The notes: generated by a model from the letters alone, not told the origin. Positions 1 to 6,749 are shown, counted from the first letter of the stretch. The stretch is DNA of 25,293 nucleotides from an uncultured Eubacteriales bacterium (GCA_900550615.1 URSX01000015.1:1-25293); one strand, 5' to 3'. A program made the numbers and translations.

Positions 1-40
1 CATCGGCTCCGAGATCGTGGAGATCATTAAGAACTTCTGA
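1..40 (+). CDS. C-terminal end of an unidentified protein (partial)
   Basis: The window opens inside a reading frame: codons from base 2 read IGSEIVEIIKNF and stop at TGA 38-40. The visible 12 residues form an amphipathic helix-like tail and are too few to assign a family. A near-identical tail, ending in TAA, recurs 170 bp downstream, which supports real coding sequence in this frame. The upstream part of the gene lies outside the window. Confidence 0.5.
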   Translation, partial: IGSEIVEIIKNF

Positions 41-99
41 TTCACCACGCGGCACCTCGTTCGGCATCCTCGCAGCATAGCTGCTGCGGTCGGCGGCTA

Positions 100-122
100 A
101 AAATGTGCCACCGGCACATTTT
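100..122. repeat. Perfect 10-bp palindrome between the duplicated gene ends
   Basis: The arms AAAATGTGCC (100-109) and GGCACATTTT (113-122) are perfectly complementary around a 3-nt loop. A second, smaller dyad lies just upstream around 71-88 (CGCAGC.. / ..GCTGCTGCG). The segment between the two gene-end copies looks like a palindromic intergenic repeat unit; whether it recurs in the genome cannot be seen here. Confidence 0.6.
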
Positions 123-130
123 CTTAACGC

Positions 131-210
131 CCCGACACATCCGCGCTGCCACCGTGGAAGCCCAGAAGCGCATCGGCTCCGAGATCGTGGAGATCATTAA
201 GAATTTCTAA
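131..210 (+). pseudogene. Duplicated 3' end of the preceding gene
   Basis: Bases 171-210 repeat bases 1-40 with two differences (C/T at 34/204, G/A at 39/209), and the frame extends upstream as RHIRAATVEAQKR before the shared IGSEIVEIIKNF and TAA at 208-210. No start codon or ribosome binding site sits in front of it, so it is read as a gene fragment rather than a gene. The left limit is approximate, because the matching sequence in the first copy lies before the window. It could be the end of a decayed tandem paralogue or a local tandem duplication. Confidence 0.5.
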
Positions 211-228
211 TCCCTTCCACTAACTAAA

Positions 229-265
229 AGCAAGAGGATGCCTCCCGCATCCTCTTGCTTTTTTT
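229..265 (+). terminator. Rho-independent terminator
   Basis: The arms AGCAAGAGGATGC (229-241) and GCATCCTCTTGCT (247-259) form a perfect 13-bp stem with a 5-nt loop, followed by a run of T. It lies 19 nt after the stop codon at 208-210 and would end transcription of the gene entering from the left edge. Confidence 0.9.
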
Positions 266-379
266 ACCGATGTTCGACGCTTTTCAGTCCCACTACTCCA
301 TGTCCGGGAGTCTCTGAACTTGATATAAAAAAGAAAATCGGTAAACTCCTCTGATTTTTTTATTTTTTCGTTAATAATA

Positions 380-408
380 TTGACATTTTTTCGCTTATAC
401 TGTAGAAT
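380..408 (+). promoter_or_regulatory. Sigma-A-type promoter of the 59-codon ORF
   Basis: TTGACA at 380-385, a 17-nt spacer and TAGAAT at 403-408 give a near-consensus housekeeping promoter in an AT-rich stretch. The predicted start near 415 leaves a leader of about 90 nt before the ATG at 504. Confidence 0.7.
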
Positions 409-503
409 ATTCCACAAAGAATAACTCCGGCAGACCCACACGCGGCAGGGCAAGACCCACGTCCCTCACCGGTGAAGGGCACAGGACAAAGGATCTGATC
501 CAT

Positions 504-683
504 ATGGACAAACGCAAGACAATCATTCTGCCCGACGAGGCAAGAGAGGATTTTCTCCGTTTCCTCTCCTATGGCTGGCTGCCCGGGCGCATTATGTCCA
601 TGCTCAACCGCCTGCATGGGCTGTCCCTCACGGCAGTGGAAGTGAAGAAATTATGCCGGGCGCAGCGGGCAAAAAACAAATGA
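504..683 (+). CDS. Small basic protein of 59 residues, unknown function
   Basis: A 59-codon ORF starts at ATG 504 and stops at TGA 681-683. The protein is basic (many Lys/Arg) with an N-terminal MDKRKTIILPDEAREDFL, a central YGWLPGRIM and a helical C-terminal half (LNRLHGLSLTAVEVKKLCR) ending in RAQRAKNK. The two predicted helices with a short turn are compatible with a small helix-turn-helix or nucleic-acid binding fold, but I do not recognise a family. The support is a good promoter at 380-408 and a weak purine-rich site (AAAGGA) about 10 nt ahead of the ATG. No clear terminator follows. It stands alone between the left-edge gene and the SipW operon. Confidence 0.5.
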   Translation: MDKRKTIILPDEAREDFLRFLSYGWLPGRIMSMLNRLHGLSLTAVEVKKLCRAQRAKNK

Positions 684-920
684 CATGACGCAGCGGACGG
701 CACTGCCGTACACAAGCGCAATACCGGGGGTTCTGATGCCTCGGCGACATCCCGGCGGCAGGCTCTTCGCCCCCTTCGGCCCGGTCATTTGGGGCAGATC
801 ATGTGCGAGTACATGCAAATCAAGACGTTGTTTTTCGTCTGTTCGCAGTAAAACCTGACATAGTGCGCTAAAAGTACTGCACATATTTTTATTTTTTATT
901 TGAAAAATCAACGATTTTCC
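684..920. other. Gene-free stretch, nothing recognised
   Basis: There is no ORF with a ribosome binding site on either strand. The left two thirds are GC-rich, and the part from about 880 is very AT-rich leading into the promoter at 921. One minor dyad (ACGGCA-C-TGCCGT near 699-711) is visible. The minus-strand frame that crosses this stretch and reaches 938 has no initiation signal and is not believed. Confidence 0.4.
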
Positions 921-949
921 TTGATTTCCTCTTCCCACAGTGTTATAAT
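921..949 (+). promoter_or_regulatory. Extended -10 promoter of the SipW/TasA-like operon
   Basis: TTGATT at 921-926, a 17-nt spacer and a perfect TATAAT at 944-949 are preceded by TG at 941-942, which makes an extended -10 element. The predicted start near 956 gives an unusually long leader of about 225 nt before the first gene, with several GC-rich dyads between about 1060 and 1150. Confidence 0.75.
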
Positions 950-1181
950 TTCTATGCGCATGGCGGGGAAAACTGTCCGAATCTGTTTTTTCGCCGCGAA
1001 AAGCGTCAGATCATTCTCATTTTTCACATCTTTTCAGGCAGGTGGAATGCAGGCTCTGTGTATGCGCAGGCGCATTGCCGCAGGTCTTCCCCCGGTGCAG
1101 CGCTGACCGACGCAGAACCTGCGCCCCGCAGGCATCCGGCGCTGAACGGAATGTACTATCAGATAAAGGAGTTGCGTATCG

Positions 1182-2000
1182 GTGGAGCAAAAAAAGAAAA
1201 TCAAAATCGCTATCATCGTTCTGGCGGTCCTGCTTGGCCTCAGTCTTATAGCTCTTGGCGTTACGCTGGCGCGCAACAAGTCTGCCGGCAACGCCCCTGC
1301 CACCGTTCTCGTGCCGGATAACCTGATCACGCCGGACGAGGACGACAATACCGGCACAGGCGATGGAGTCGGGTCCGCCACGAGCGGCAGCCAGGAGCAG
1401 ACCTCCGGTGGCAGCAGCTCTGCCACCTCCCCGCAGCCCTCTCAGAACACACCGGCTGCCAGCAAGCAGGCGGTGACCATTGCCCTGTATAACAGGCAGG
1501 CCGACGAAAACACACCGTTCCAGGTGGGCAATATGTTCCCCGGCGATGCGGAAACAAAGTATTTCCGCGTACAGGTCTCCTATCACGATCAGGTGACCGT
1601 ACACTTCAGGGCTACCGTCCGCCCCGGCTATGAAAAGCTGGCCGAGGTCATGAACGTGCGGGTCAGACTGCTGACCACAGGTGAGATCATGTATGACGGT
1701 CTGATGAAGACTATGCCCGCAAGCGTCACACATAAGCTGGCCTCTCAGAATACCACCACCGATACACTGTATTACGAGATCACCGCTTATCTGGACACAA
1801 GCGTGGGAAATGAATACCAAAACAAGGATTTGATCGCGGATCTCAACTGGTGGGTGGAGGAGACCGGAAACCTTACCCCCGTGCCCACCGGCGACACCTC
1901 GGGCACCGTGCTGTGGGGTCTGCTGGCTGCTTGCTCCGGCGGCATTCTGGTGTTCCTGCTGGCAGCGCGCAAACGCAGGGAGGAGAATGAAAATGGCTGA
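1182..2000 (+). CDS. TasA-like surface protein with C-terminal sorting-like signal
   Basis: This 272-residue protein is predicted to be exported and anchored. Residues 7-29 form a hydrophobic N-terminal segment after a Lys-rich start. Residues 35-95 are a Gly/Ser/Thr/Pro-rich linker. Residues 96-228 form a beta-rich domain with the pattern seen in TasA/camelysin-type proteins beside SipW in Clostridia (FQVGNMFPGD, YFRVQVSY, YYEITAYLDTSVGNEYQNK, WWVEE). The C-terminus has PVPTGD (233-238), a hydrophobic segment (about 244-262) and a basic RKRR tail, which is the layout of a sortase signal, although the motif is a degenerate LPxTG. The start is GTG at 1182, set by AAGGAG at 1166-1171. It is first in the operon and overlaps the next gene's start region. 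No sortase gene lies in the window, so covalent anchoring is inference. Confidence 0.75.
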   Translation: MEQKKKIKIAIIVLAVLLGLSLIALGVTLARNKSAGNAPATVLVPDNLITPDEDDNTGTGDGVGSATSGSQEQTSGGSSSATSPQPSQNTPAASKQAVTIALYNRQADENTPFQVGNMFPGDAETKYFRVQVSYHDQVTVHFRATVRPGYEKLAEVMNVRVRLLTTGEIMYDGLMKTMPASVTHKLASQNTTTDTLYYEITAYLDTSVGNEYQNKDLIADLNWWVEETGNLTPVPTGDTSGTVLWGLLAACSGGILVFLLAARKRREENENG

Positions 2001-2538
2001 AACCAAAACCTCTAAAAAGCTGACAGGCGGCATCGTTGCCATCATCCTTCTGGCCATTTGCCTGTGCATCACCACCTTCGCCCTTGTTTATGCCAACGTT
2101 TCCGTGAACAACAACCTGTTCCACACGGGGGAGGTAAAGATCAACCTTAACGACGGGAAGCCTGTGATCCGGGAGCATGAGTTTCTTTTTGAGCCGGGCA
2201 TGACGGTCAGGAAAAATTTCTTCATCGAAAATGACAGCACCTGGGATGTCTATTACCGTCTGTATCTGGACAACATCTCCGGCGGGCTTGCCGATGTGCT
2301 GACCGTCACGGTGAAGGACGGCAGCAAGATTATCTGCTCCGGTTCCGCCAGTGAGCTGACCCAGCAGAACGCCCTGGCCGCCGACGATACCCTCCGGATC
2401 GGACAGCGCCGGGATCTGACGGTGGAGTTCTACTTCCCCGAGGACAAAGGCAATGACACCCAGGATCTCGACCTGACCTTTACTCTCTGCGCTGAGGCCA
2501 CGCAAACCAAGAATAACCCGAACAAGCTTTTTACATAA
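1993..2538 (+). CDS. TasA/camelysin-like SipW-dependent secreted protein
   Basis: This is a 181-residue protein with a Lys-rich N-terminus, one hydrophobic segment (about residues 12-34) and a mature part beginning NVSVNNNLFHTGEVKINLND. That sequence closely fits the early strand of TasA-like fibre proteins, and it is followed by FEPGMTVRKNFFIEN and VYYRLYLDNI, typical of the family. The expected role is an exported matrix or fibre subunit processed by the SipW peptidase encoded immediately downstream. Two ATGs are possible. The one at 1993 is chosen because GGGAGGAG at 1978-1985 sits 7 nt ahead of it, whereas an ATG at 1987 would leave only 1 nt. The gene overlaps the end of the preceding gene (stop 1998-2000), suggesting translational coupling. 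There is no C-terminal anchor. Confidence 0.8.
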   Translation: MAETKTSKKLTGGIVAIILLAICLCITTFALVYANVSVNNNLFHTGEVKINLNDGKPVIREHEFLFEPGMTVRKNFFIENDSTWDVYYRLYLDNISGGLADVLTVTVKDGSKIICSGSASELTQQNALAADDTLRIGQRRDLTVEFYFPEDKGNDTQDLDLTFTLCAEATQTKNNPNKLFT

Positions 2539-2606
2539 GGCCCGCCGGACTTTCAGCGAAATGACCTGGTTCGGGTTAAAATGAATAACACAAGGAGTCT
2601 CCCCCA

Positions 2607-3341
2607 ATGAAAGCACTGAATGTAATCAGGAATATCGTGGTATGGCTGATCGTGGTCATTGCTGCGGGCATGATGGTCTTTACCATCGTGTCGGTCTCGA
2701 CCTTTGACCGCGCTGAACGCAGCCTGTTCGGATACAAAGCGTTCATCGTACTGTCCGACTCCATGAGCAAAACTGATTTCAACGCCGGCGATCTGGTGCT
2801 GGTAAAGGAAGTCGATCCGTCCACGCTTCAGGAGGGCGACATCATCTCTTATACCTCGCAGAACAGCTCTAACTACGGCGAGGTCGTCACCCATAAGATC
2901 CGCAAGCTCACCACGGACGCCAATGGTGAGCCCGGCTTCATCACCTACGGTACGACCACCGACACGGACGACGAGACCATTGTCACCTACGAATATGTGA
3001 TCGGCAAATACAGCAAGAGCATCCCGAAAGTCGGTACCTTTTTCCAGTTTTTGAAGTCCACGCCCGGCTACATCGTCTGCATTCTTATTCCGTTTTTGAT
3101 CCTCATTTTGTTGGAAGGCATTCGCTGCATCCGCCTGTTCCGCAAATACAAATCGGAGCAGCAGGCTGAGCTGCAGGCAGAGCGGGACAAGATCGAGGCT
3201 GACCGCGCGGAGGCCCAGCGCATGATGCAGGAGCTCCTGCAGATGAAGGCGCAGATGGCCGCAAACAGCGGAGATGCCGCAAGCGGCGGTGAGGTAAAGC
3301 CCCAGGAGGAATCCCCCGCCGACAGCGCCGCGAAGGTTTGA
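2607..3341 (+). CDS. sipW: Signal peptidase I of the SipW (ER) type with coiled-coil tail
   Basis: This 244-residue membrane peptidase would remove signal peptides from TasA-like proteins. The first transmembrane segment spans about residues 9-30. The catalytic box LSDSMS carries Ser52. The second box GEVVTHKI has His96 where bacterial-type enzymes carry Lys, which marks the ER/archaeal SipW class. The acidic stretch TTTDTDDE (117-124) holds the candidate third catalytic Asp. A second membrane segment lies at about 154-176. Residues 180-225 then form an Ala/Glu/Gln/Met-rich predicted coiled coil and the end is a loose acidic tail, making the protein longer at its C-terminus than Bacillus SipW (about 190 residues). 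AAGGAG at 2592-2597 fixes the ATG. Its flanking TasA-like genes are its probable substrates. Confidence 0.9.
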   Translation: MKALNVIRNIVVWLIVVIAAGMMVFTIVSVSTFDRAERSLFGYKAFIVLSDSMSKTDFNAGDLVLVKEVDPSTLQEGDIISYTSQNSSNYGEVVTHKIRKLTTDANGEPGFITYGTTTDTDDETIVTYEYVIGKYSKSIPKVGTFFQFLKSTPGYIVCILIPFLILILLEGIRCIRLFRKYKSEQQAELQAERDKIEADRAEAQRMMQELLQMKAQMAANSGDAASGGEVKPQEESPADSAAKV

Positions 3342-3418
3342 TAAAAGAAATCGGGGCGCACCAAGGTATTCAGCCCTTTGATCGTTTATAAACGCAGCAG
3401 AAAGGAGATACGAACTCA

Positions 3419-4594
3419 ATGGGAAGCATTATTGGCACTGTTATTCTTTTGACTGTACTGGTTGTATCCGCCTTTTTGCTGATACTTGCCAGGCAGAAAA
3501 AGTTGATCCGCAGTGCACGCCGCAAGGACAATGCCATCGTATCACCGCGCGCTTCTGTGTGGGCCTATCGTGCAAAGCGCATAGAGAAGAGAAGGAATTC
3601 GGATAATATTCTGCGTCTCCTTGCTCCGTCTGTGATCGGGGCCTGCATCTGCGCCGTGTGTCTGTGCGGTGCAAGCTGGGCTTGGTTCACCGCCGCTACA
3701 GAGGCCAGCACCACAACTATACGTTCCGCGACCTTCCAGATCTCGCATGTAAATGTCACAGCCAATGCTTCGGAAACGAATGACGCCCAAGCAACTACCG
3801 TGCAAGCAGTCAAGGCCGAAGGCGGTAAGTTTGAGGTTTCTCTTCCTGGTAAGGGTAGTTATATGCTGCGAATCATTCCCGCAGCGGACAACACGTCCAC
3901 AAAGGGATTCTGCTGCATTACAATTTTTGAGAATAATGAATCTGCCGGAACAGCCTATTATACCTCTAATATCAGCGGAGATGGGTTTAGAGTCAATATT
4001 CAGGCTGATAAAAATATCAGAGTAGTAATCGAGCCTATCTGGGGAGATGTTGCAGCGTACAATACCAGTGTCACTCCGCTTGCAGACGGTGGCAATATTC
4101 CTGCCCAGAAGAGCGCTGAGTCCTCCGGGTCTGGCCAGACGGCCAACGATGCTTCGCAGGCCACCGATGAGACTGCGGCTCCGGCGCAAAACGAATCCGA
4201 CAAAGCCAATGAGGATGGATCTACGGTGGAAGCACCTACCCCGGTGTCGACTCCAGAGAATAATACGACCGCTTCCTCCGATTCTGAGGATAAGACTGCG
4301 GCTCCCTCCACTCCGAAGGATGATTCTCCGGTGTCCAATGCTCCGGCTGATGAAACTCCGGTCTCTCCGGCTCCGGAGGAAAAGAATCCTGCAGCGGCTG
4401 ACTCGGACGCTGTCAACACCAAGGCATCCGCATCGGATGCTCAGGATAGCTCAAATGGTGCTTCAGATGATGTAAAGCCTGCATCTGGGTATGCTGCCGC
4501 AAATGACGGCGCCGACGATGTCGTAGTAGATGATGATTCCGCTGCTGCGGAAGCTGACAGTGCGGACATAGTTAATGAGGGTTCCGCGGATTAA
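3419..4594 (+). CDS. Surface protein with SipW-type signal and acidic low-complexity tail
   Basis: This is a 391-residue protein with an unusual N-terminus: a first hydrophobic helix (about 4-24), a strongly basic stretch (27-61) and a second helix (about 66-86) ending in GASWAWFTAATEAS. The SWAWFTA motif is the kind of aromatic cleavage region found in SipW-dependent signals. A beta-rich domain follows (about 98-225, containing SATFQISHVNVTA and NIRVVIEPIWGD). From about 228 to the end the chain is Ser/Pro/Ala/Asp/Glu-rich low complexity with repeated TAAP and PVS-AP phrases and no anchor. The start has AAAGGAG at 3401-3407. The gene is less GC-rich than its neighbours in its first half and is last in the operon. 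TasA-superfamily membership is inferred from motif and context; an adaptor or adhesin role is possible. Confidence 0.7.
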   Translation: MGSIIGTVILLTVLVVSAFLLILARQKKLIRSARRKDNAIVSPRASVWAYRAKRIEKRRNSDNILRLLAPSVIGACICAVCLCGASWAWFTAATEASTTTIRSATFQISHVNVTANASETNDAQATTVQAVKAEGGKFEVSLPGKGSYMLRIIPAADNTSTKGFCCITIFENNESAGTAYYTSNISGDGFRVNIQADKNIRVVIEPIWGDVAAYNTSVTPLADGGNIPAQKSAESSGSGQTANDASQATDETAAPAQNESDKANEDGSTVEAPTPVSTPENNTTASSDSEDKTAAPSTPKDDSPVSNAPADETPVSPAPEEKNPAAADSDAVNTKASASDAQDSSNGASDDVKPASGYAAANDGADDVVVDDDSAAAEADSADIVNEGSAD

Positions 4595-4623
4595 GAATCC
4601 ATGCATTATTGAATAACATATTG

Positions 4624-4660
4624 ACACGCCCCCGGCAGTTCCATGCTGCCGGGGGCGTGT
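4624..4660 (+). terminator. Strong 15-bp hairpin after the SipW operon
   Basis: The arms ACACGCCCCCGGCAG (4624-4638) and CTGCCGGGGGCGTGT (4646-4660) are perfectly paired around a 7-nt loop, 29 nt after the last stop of the operon. The T-run expected of an intrinsic terminator is missing (GCTTGTTC follows), so it may terminate weakly or mainly protect the 3' end of the transcript. Confidence 0.65.
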
Positions 4661-5138
4661 GCTTGTTCATGATCAGATATTTTGCATAGTACGTCCCCAG
4701 TTTGGCTCTGACAGAGGGGGAAATCAGTATGTGACGAAGGAAAACGAAGACATGAAAAAGTCTCCCAGTTGGAGTAAGGAAAAGGTTTGCCGACCTATAC
4801 TTACAAAAATAAGGAGACTAATTCATGGCAGGTAATAGACGCACCGACAGGCAAAATGCCTTTCCGTGATGATGGTAGGCCGTTTACGGGCGATAGGGCA
4901 GGGAATGCACGCGAAATAAAATTCAGCGCCTATGGAGAGGCTTGCCAGTAATATGCCCTTATAGGGCCAGGTCAACCCTCCGACTTGGCCGGAGGGTTGA
5001 CTGCCAAAAAACTCCGGATTTTCCGTCAAAGAACCCTAAGTCTGCTGCGCCCATAATTTATCCGTCTGTGGCAGACAAATTCCACCGTTTCTCGTCTGAG
5101 AGGTATTTCCTCTTACGCCCAGGTCGCAATAACCGTCT
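4661..5138. other. Gene-free, possibly decayed sequence
   Basis: No full-length gene is supported here. A clean translation start (AAGGAG 4811-4816, ATG 4825) opens a frame that stops after only 14 codons (MAGNRRTDRQNAFP). An overlapping frame from about 4778 to 4926 reads protein-like sequence (TYTYKNKETNSWQVIDAPTG and onward through MPFRDDGRPFTGDRAGN) without a start codon. A perfect 12-bp dyad (GTCAACCCTCCG at 4971-4982 with CGGAGGGTTGAC at 4990-5001) follows. The mixture suggests a broken gene or remnant of an inserted element. The base composition differs from the flanking genes. Confidence 0.35.
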
Positions 5139-5170
5139 AAAAAAGATGTCCGCCCTGGGAGGCGGACATC
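5139..5170 (-). terminator. Rho-independent terminator of rimM-trmD
   Basis: Read on the minus strand, GATGTCCGCC (5170-5161) pairs with GGCGGACATC (5154-5145) around a 6-nt loop, followed by six T residues (5144-5139). It lies about 105 nt beyond the trmD stop codon and is the only good minus-strand terminator there. Confidence 0.85.
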
Positions 5171-5231
5171 ACCGCCCCACGAAGGGAGCAACCACCCAAG
5201 AGAAAATGCCTTTACCTTTTGCCCGACTCCG

Positions 5232-5257
5232 GGCGGCAAACTCTGCGAGACTTTTTT
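5232..5257. repeat. Short dispersed repeat, copy A
   Basis: This 26-bp segment matches 17972-17997 in inverted orientation at 24 of 26 positions (GGCGGCAAACTCTG then C/T, GAG, A/G, C, T6). In both places it abuts a small hairpin whose 3' arm contains GGCAAA. It lies between trmD and its terminator. Its continuation (5248-5266, AGACTTTTTTGACACGCTG) also resembles 8101-8119. Confidence 0.6.
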
Positions 5258-5275
5258 GACACGCTGAAGCCCCGC

Positions 5276-6076
5276 TTAGCCGGAGGTTTTTGATTCCTTC
5301 ACGGCAAAGTCGTTTTCCTTTTCCGCAGCAAACTCGTCCTTCGCCTGCTGCAGCACCTTCTTATCATGCTTGGTGGTGATGGCACTCTGGTCAAACTGCA
5401 CCCAAAGATCCGGGCGGCGGGCCATGGTCCGCTTATAGCTCTCCTTGCGGCGCCAGTCATCCACGCCGCCGTGATTGCCGCTGAGGAGGATGGGCGGCAC
5501 TCTGCGCCCGTGCCACTGCTCGGGGCGGGAATACTGAGGATACTCCAGAAGTCCGTTCCAATGGCTCTCATCCGTGTAGCAGCTCTCCTCGGGCAGCACG
5601 CCCTCCTCCATGCGGAACAGGCAGTCCGCCACAGCCATGGCAGGGATCTCCCCACCGGTGAGCACAAAGTCCCCCATGCTCAGCTCCTCATCCACGCATT
5701 CGTCAATGAACCGCTGGTCCACGCCCTCGTAGTGGCCGCAGACAAGGATGATGTTCTGATGCGCCGCCTTCAGCTCCTTAGCCACCTCCTGGGTGAACAC
5801 CCTGCCGCAGGGAGAGAGGTAAATGGTGTGGGGGCGCTCTCCCACCTGGCCGCAGATGTACTCCCAGCAGCGGTACAGCGGGTCGGCCTGCATAACGGCC
5901 CCACGGCCGCCGCCATAGGGATAATCGTCCACCTGCATCTGCTTATTGGTGGTGTATTCCCGGATCTGGTGGGTGAACAGCTCTATATAGCCCCGGTCCC
6001 TGGCCCGGCCGATGATGGACTGGCCCATCATGGCCTCAATGGCATCAGGGAAAAGGGTCATGATATCAATTCTCAT
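5276..6076 (-). CDS. trmD: tRNA (guanine-N1)-methyltransferase TrmD
   Basis: TrmD transfers a methyl group from S-adenosylmethionine to N1 of G37 next to the anticodon, which prevents +1 frameshifting. The 266-residue product shows the SPOUT trefoil-knot signature: GGGRGAVM (55-62), GHYEGVDQR (114-122), SMGDFVLTGGE (133-143), and the catalytic Asp169 region before HWNGLLEYPQYSRP. The C-terminal tail (about 245-266) is Lys/Glu-rich and slightly longer than the usual 240-250 residues. The ATG at 6076 overlaps the end of rimM by 11 nt, indicating translational coupling. The usual partners rpsP and rplS are absent here. Confidence 0.97.
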   Translation of the reverse strand: MRIDIMTLFPDAIEAMMGQSIIGRARDRGYIELFTHQIREYTTNKQMQVDDYPYGGGRGAVMQADPLYRCWEYICGQVGERPHTIYLSPCGRVFTQEVAKELKAAHQNIILVCGHYEGVDQRFIDECVDEELSMGDFVLTGGEIPAMAVADCLFRMEEGVLPEESCYTDESHWNGLLEYPQYSRPEQWHGRRVPPILLSGNHGGVDDWRRKESYKRTMARRPDLWVQFDQSAITTKHDKKVLQQAKDEFAAEKENDFAVKESKTSG

Positions 6077-6572
6077 CGGTTGCCAGTCCTTTCATCAGGT
6101 GGACGCGCATCACGCCGCCGTCCACATCCACGGAGGCAATAAACACCTCCGGCACCGCCGGGATCAGATACTCCCGGTCCCCCCGCACCTCATACACCTT
6201 GTGGGCCGGATAGTGCAGCACCCGGTGGATCTTTCCCAGCTCCTGGCCGGTGGCATCGTCTACAACGGTGAGGCCCTCCAGCTCGGCATCAAAATATTCC
6301 CCGGCGGGCAGCACAGCGTCCCTCCGGCGAATGGAGACCTCCTTTCCCTTCAGCGCCAGGGCGGCGTCCATATCCTCCACGCCGGGCAGCGCCAGCAAAA
6401 GGGTGGATTTATGCACCCGGCGGCCCTTCACCCGGACAGCCTGTCCGCCGATATACAACGTATCGAACCGGGCCACAAACTCCGGCAAAAAGCCCTCGGG
6501 ATTTAACTTAACCTCACCTTTGATGCCATGGGCGTTGACGATCCGGCCCACGGCGATATATTCAGGACGCAT
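6066..6572 (-). CDS. rimM: Ribosome maturation factor RimM
   Basis: RimM binds ribosomal protein S19 and helps fold the 16S rRNA 3' (head) domain during 30S assembly. The 168-residue protein starts MRPEYIAVGRIVNAHGIKGE, the classic RimM N-terminal beta-barrel motif. The C-terminal PRC-barrel covers about 90-165 (GEYFDAELEGLTV, GKIHRVLHYPAHKVYEV, LIPAVPEVFI). The start at 6572 is chosen over a longer frame beginning at 6659 because AAGGAGG lies 7 nt upstream and because the extra 29 residues would span the promoter. It is the first gene of the rimM-trmD unit. Confidence 0.95.
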   Translation of the reverse strand: MRPEYIAVGRIVNAHGIKGEVKLNPEGFLPEFVARFDTLYIGGQAVRVKGRRVHKSTLLLALPGVEDMDAALALKGKEVSIRRRDAVLPAGEYFDAELEGLTVVDDATGQELGKIHRVLHYPAHKVYEVRGDREYLIPAVPEVFIASVDVDGGVMRVHLMKGLATDEN

Positions 6573-6605
6573 GACAGTCCCTCCTTGCCCTATATTTCCA
6601 TTCTT

Positions 6606-6634
6606 ATTATACAAAAAGATGCCGGTGCAGGCAA
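6606..6634 (-). promoter_or_regulatory. Promoter of rimM-trmD
   Basis: On the minus strand TTGCCT (6634-6629), a 17-nt spacer and a perfect TATAAT (6611-6606) lie about 35 nt ahead of the rimM start codon. It is divergent from the promoter at 6750-6778. Confidence 0.7.
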
Positions 6635-6749
6635 CAGCGAATCCATTTCTTTTTTTCACGGGTTTGTAACCGTTTTGTTTTTATCCGCAGAAAAAATGCA
6701 GGATTTTTCTCCCAGCTCGGCGCATAAAACCGGGCATTTTCGGAAAAAC

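Noticed and set aside
1017..2075. 352-codon minus-strand frame opposite the first TasA-like gene
   Set aside because: It has no initiation signal and sits opposite a gene with a good promoter, ribosome binding site and domain pattern.
4621..4626. TTGACA as a -35 element after the SipW operon
   Set aside because: No -10 lies at a suitable distance, and the hexamer overlaps the base of the 15-bp hairpin.
5036..5239. 67-codon minus-strand frame beyond trmD
   Set aside because: It spans the trmD terminator hairpin and its T-run, so it is not a plausible gene.
4942..5259. 105-codon plus-strand frame after the SipW operon
   Set aside because: It has no ribosome binding site, its composition is not protein-like, and it runs antisense through the rimM-trmD terminator.
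6573..6659. Longer rimM starting at 6659
   Set aside because: The extra 29 codons cross the rimM promoter, and AAGGAGG marks the start at 6572.
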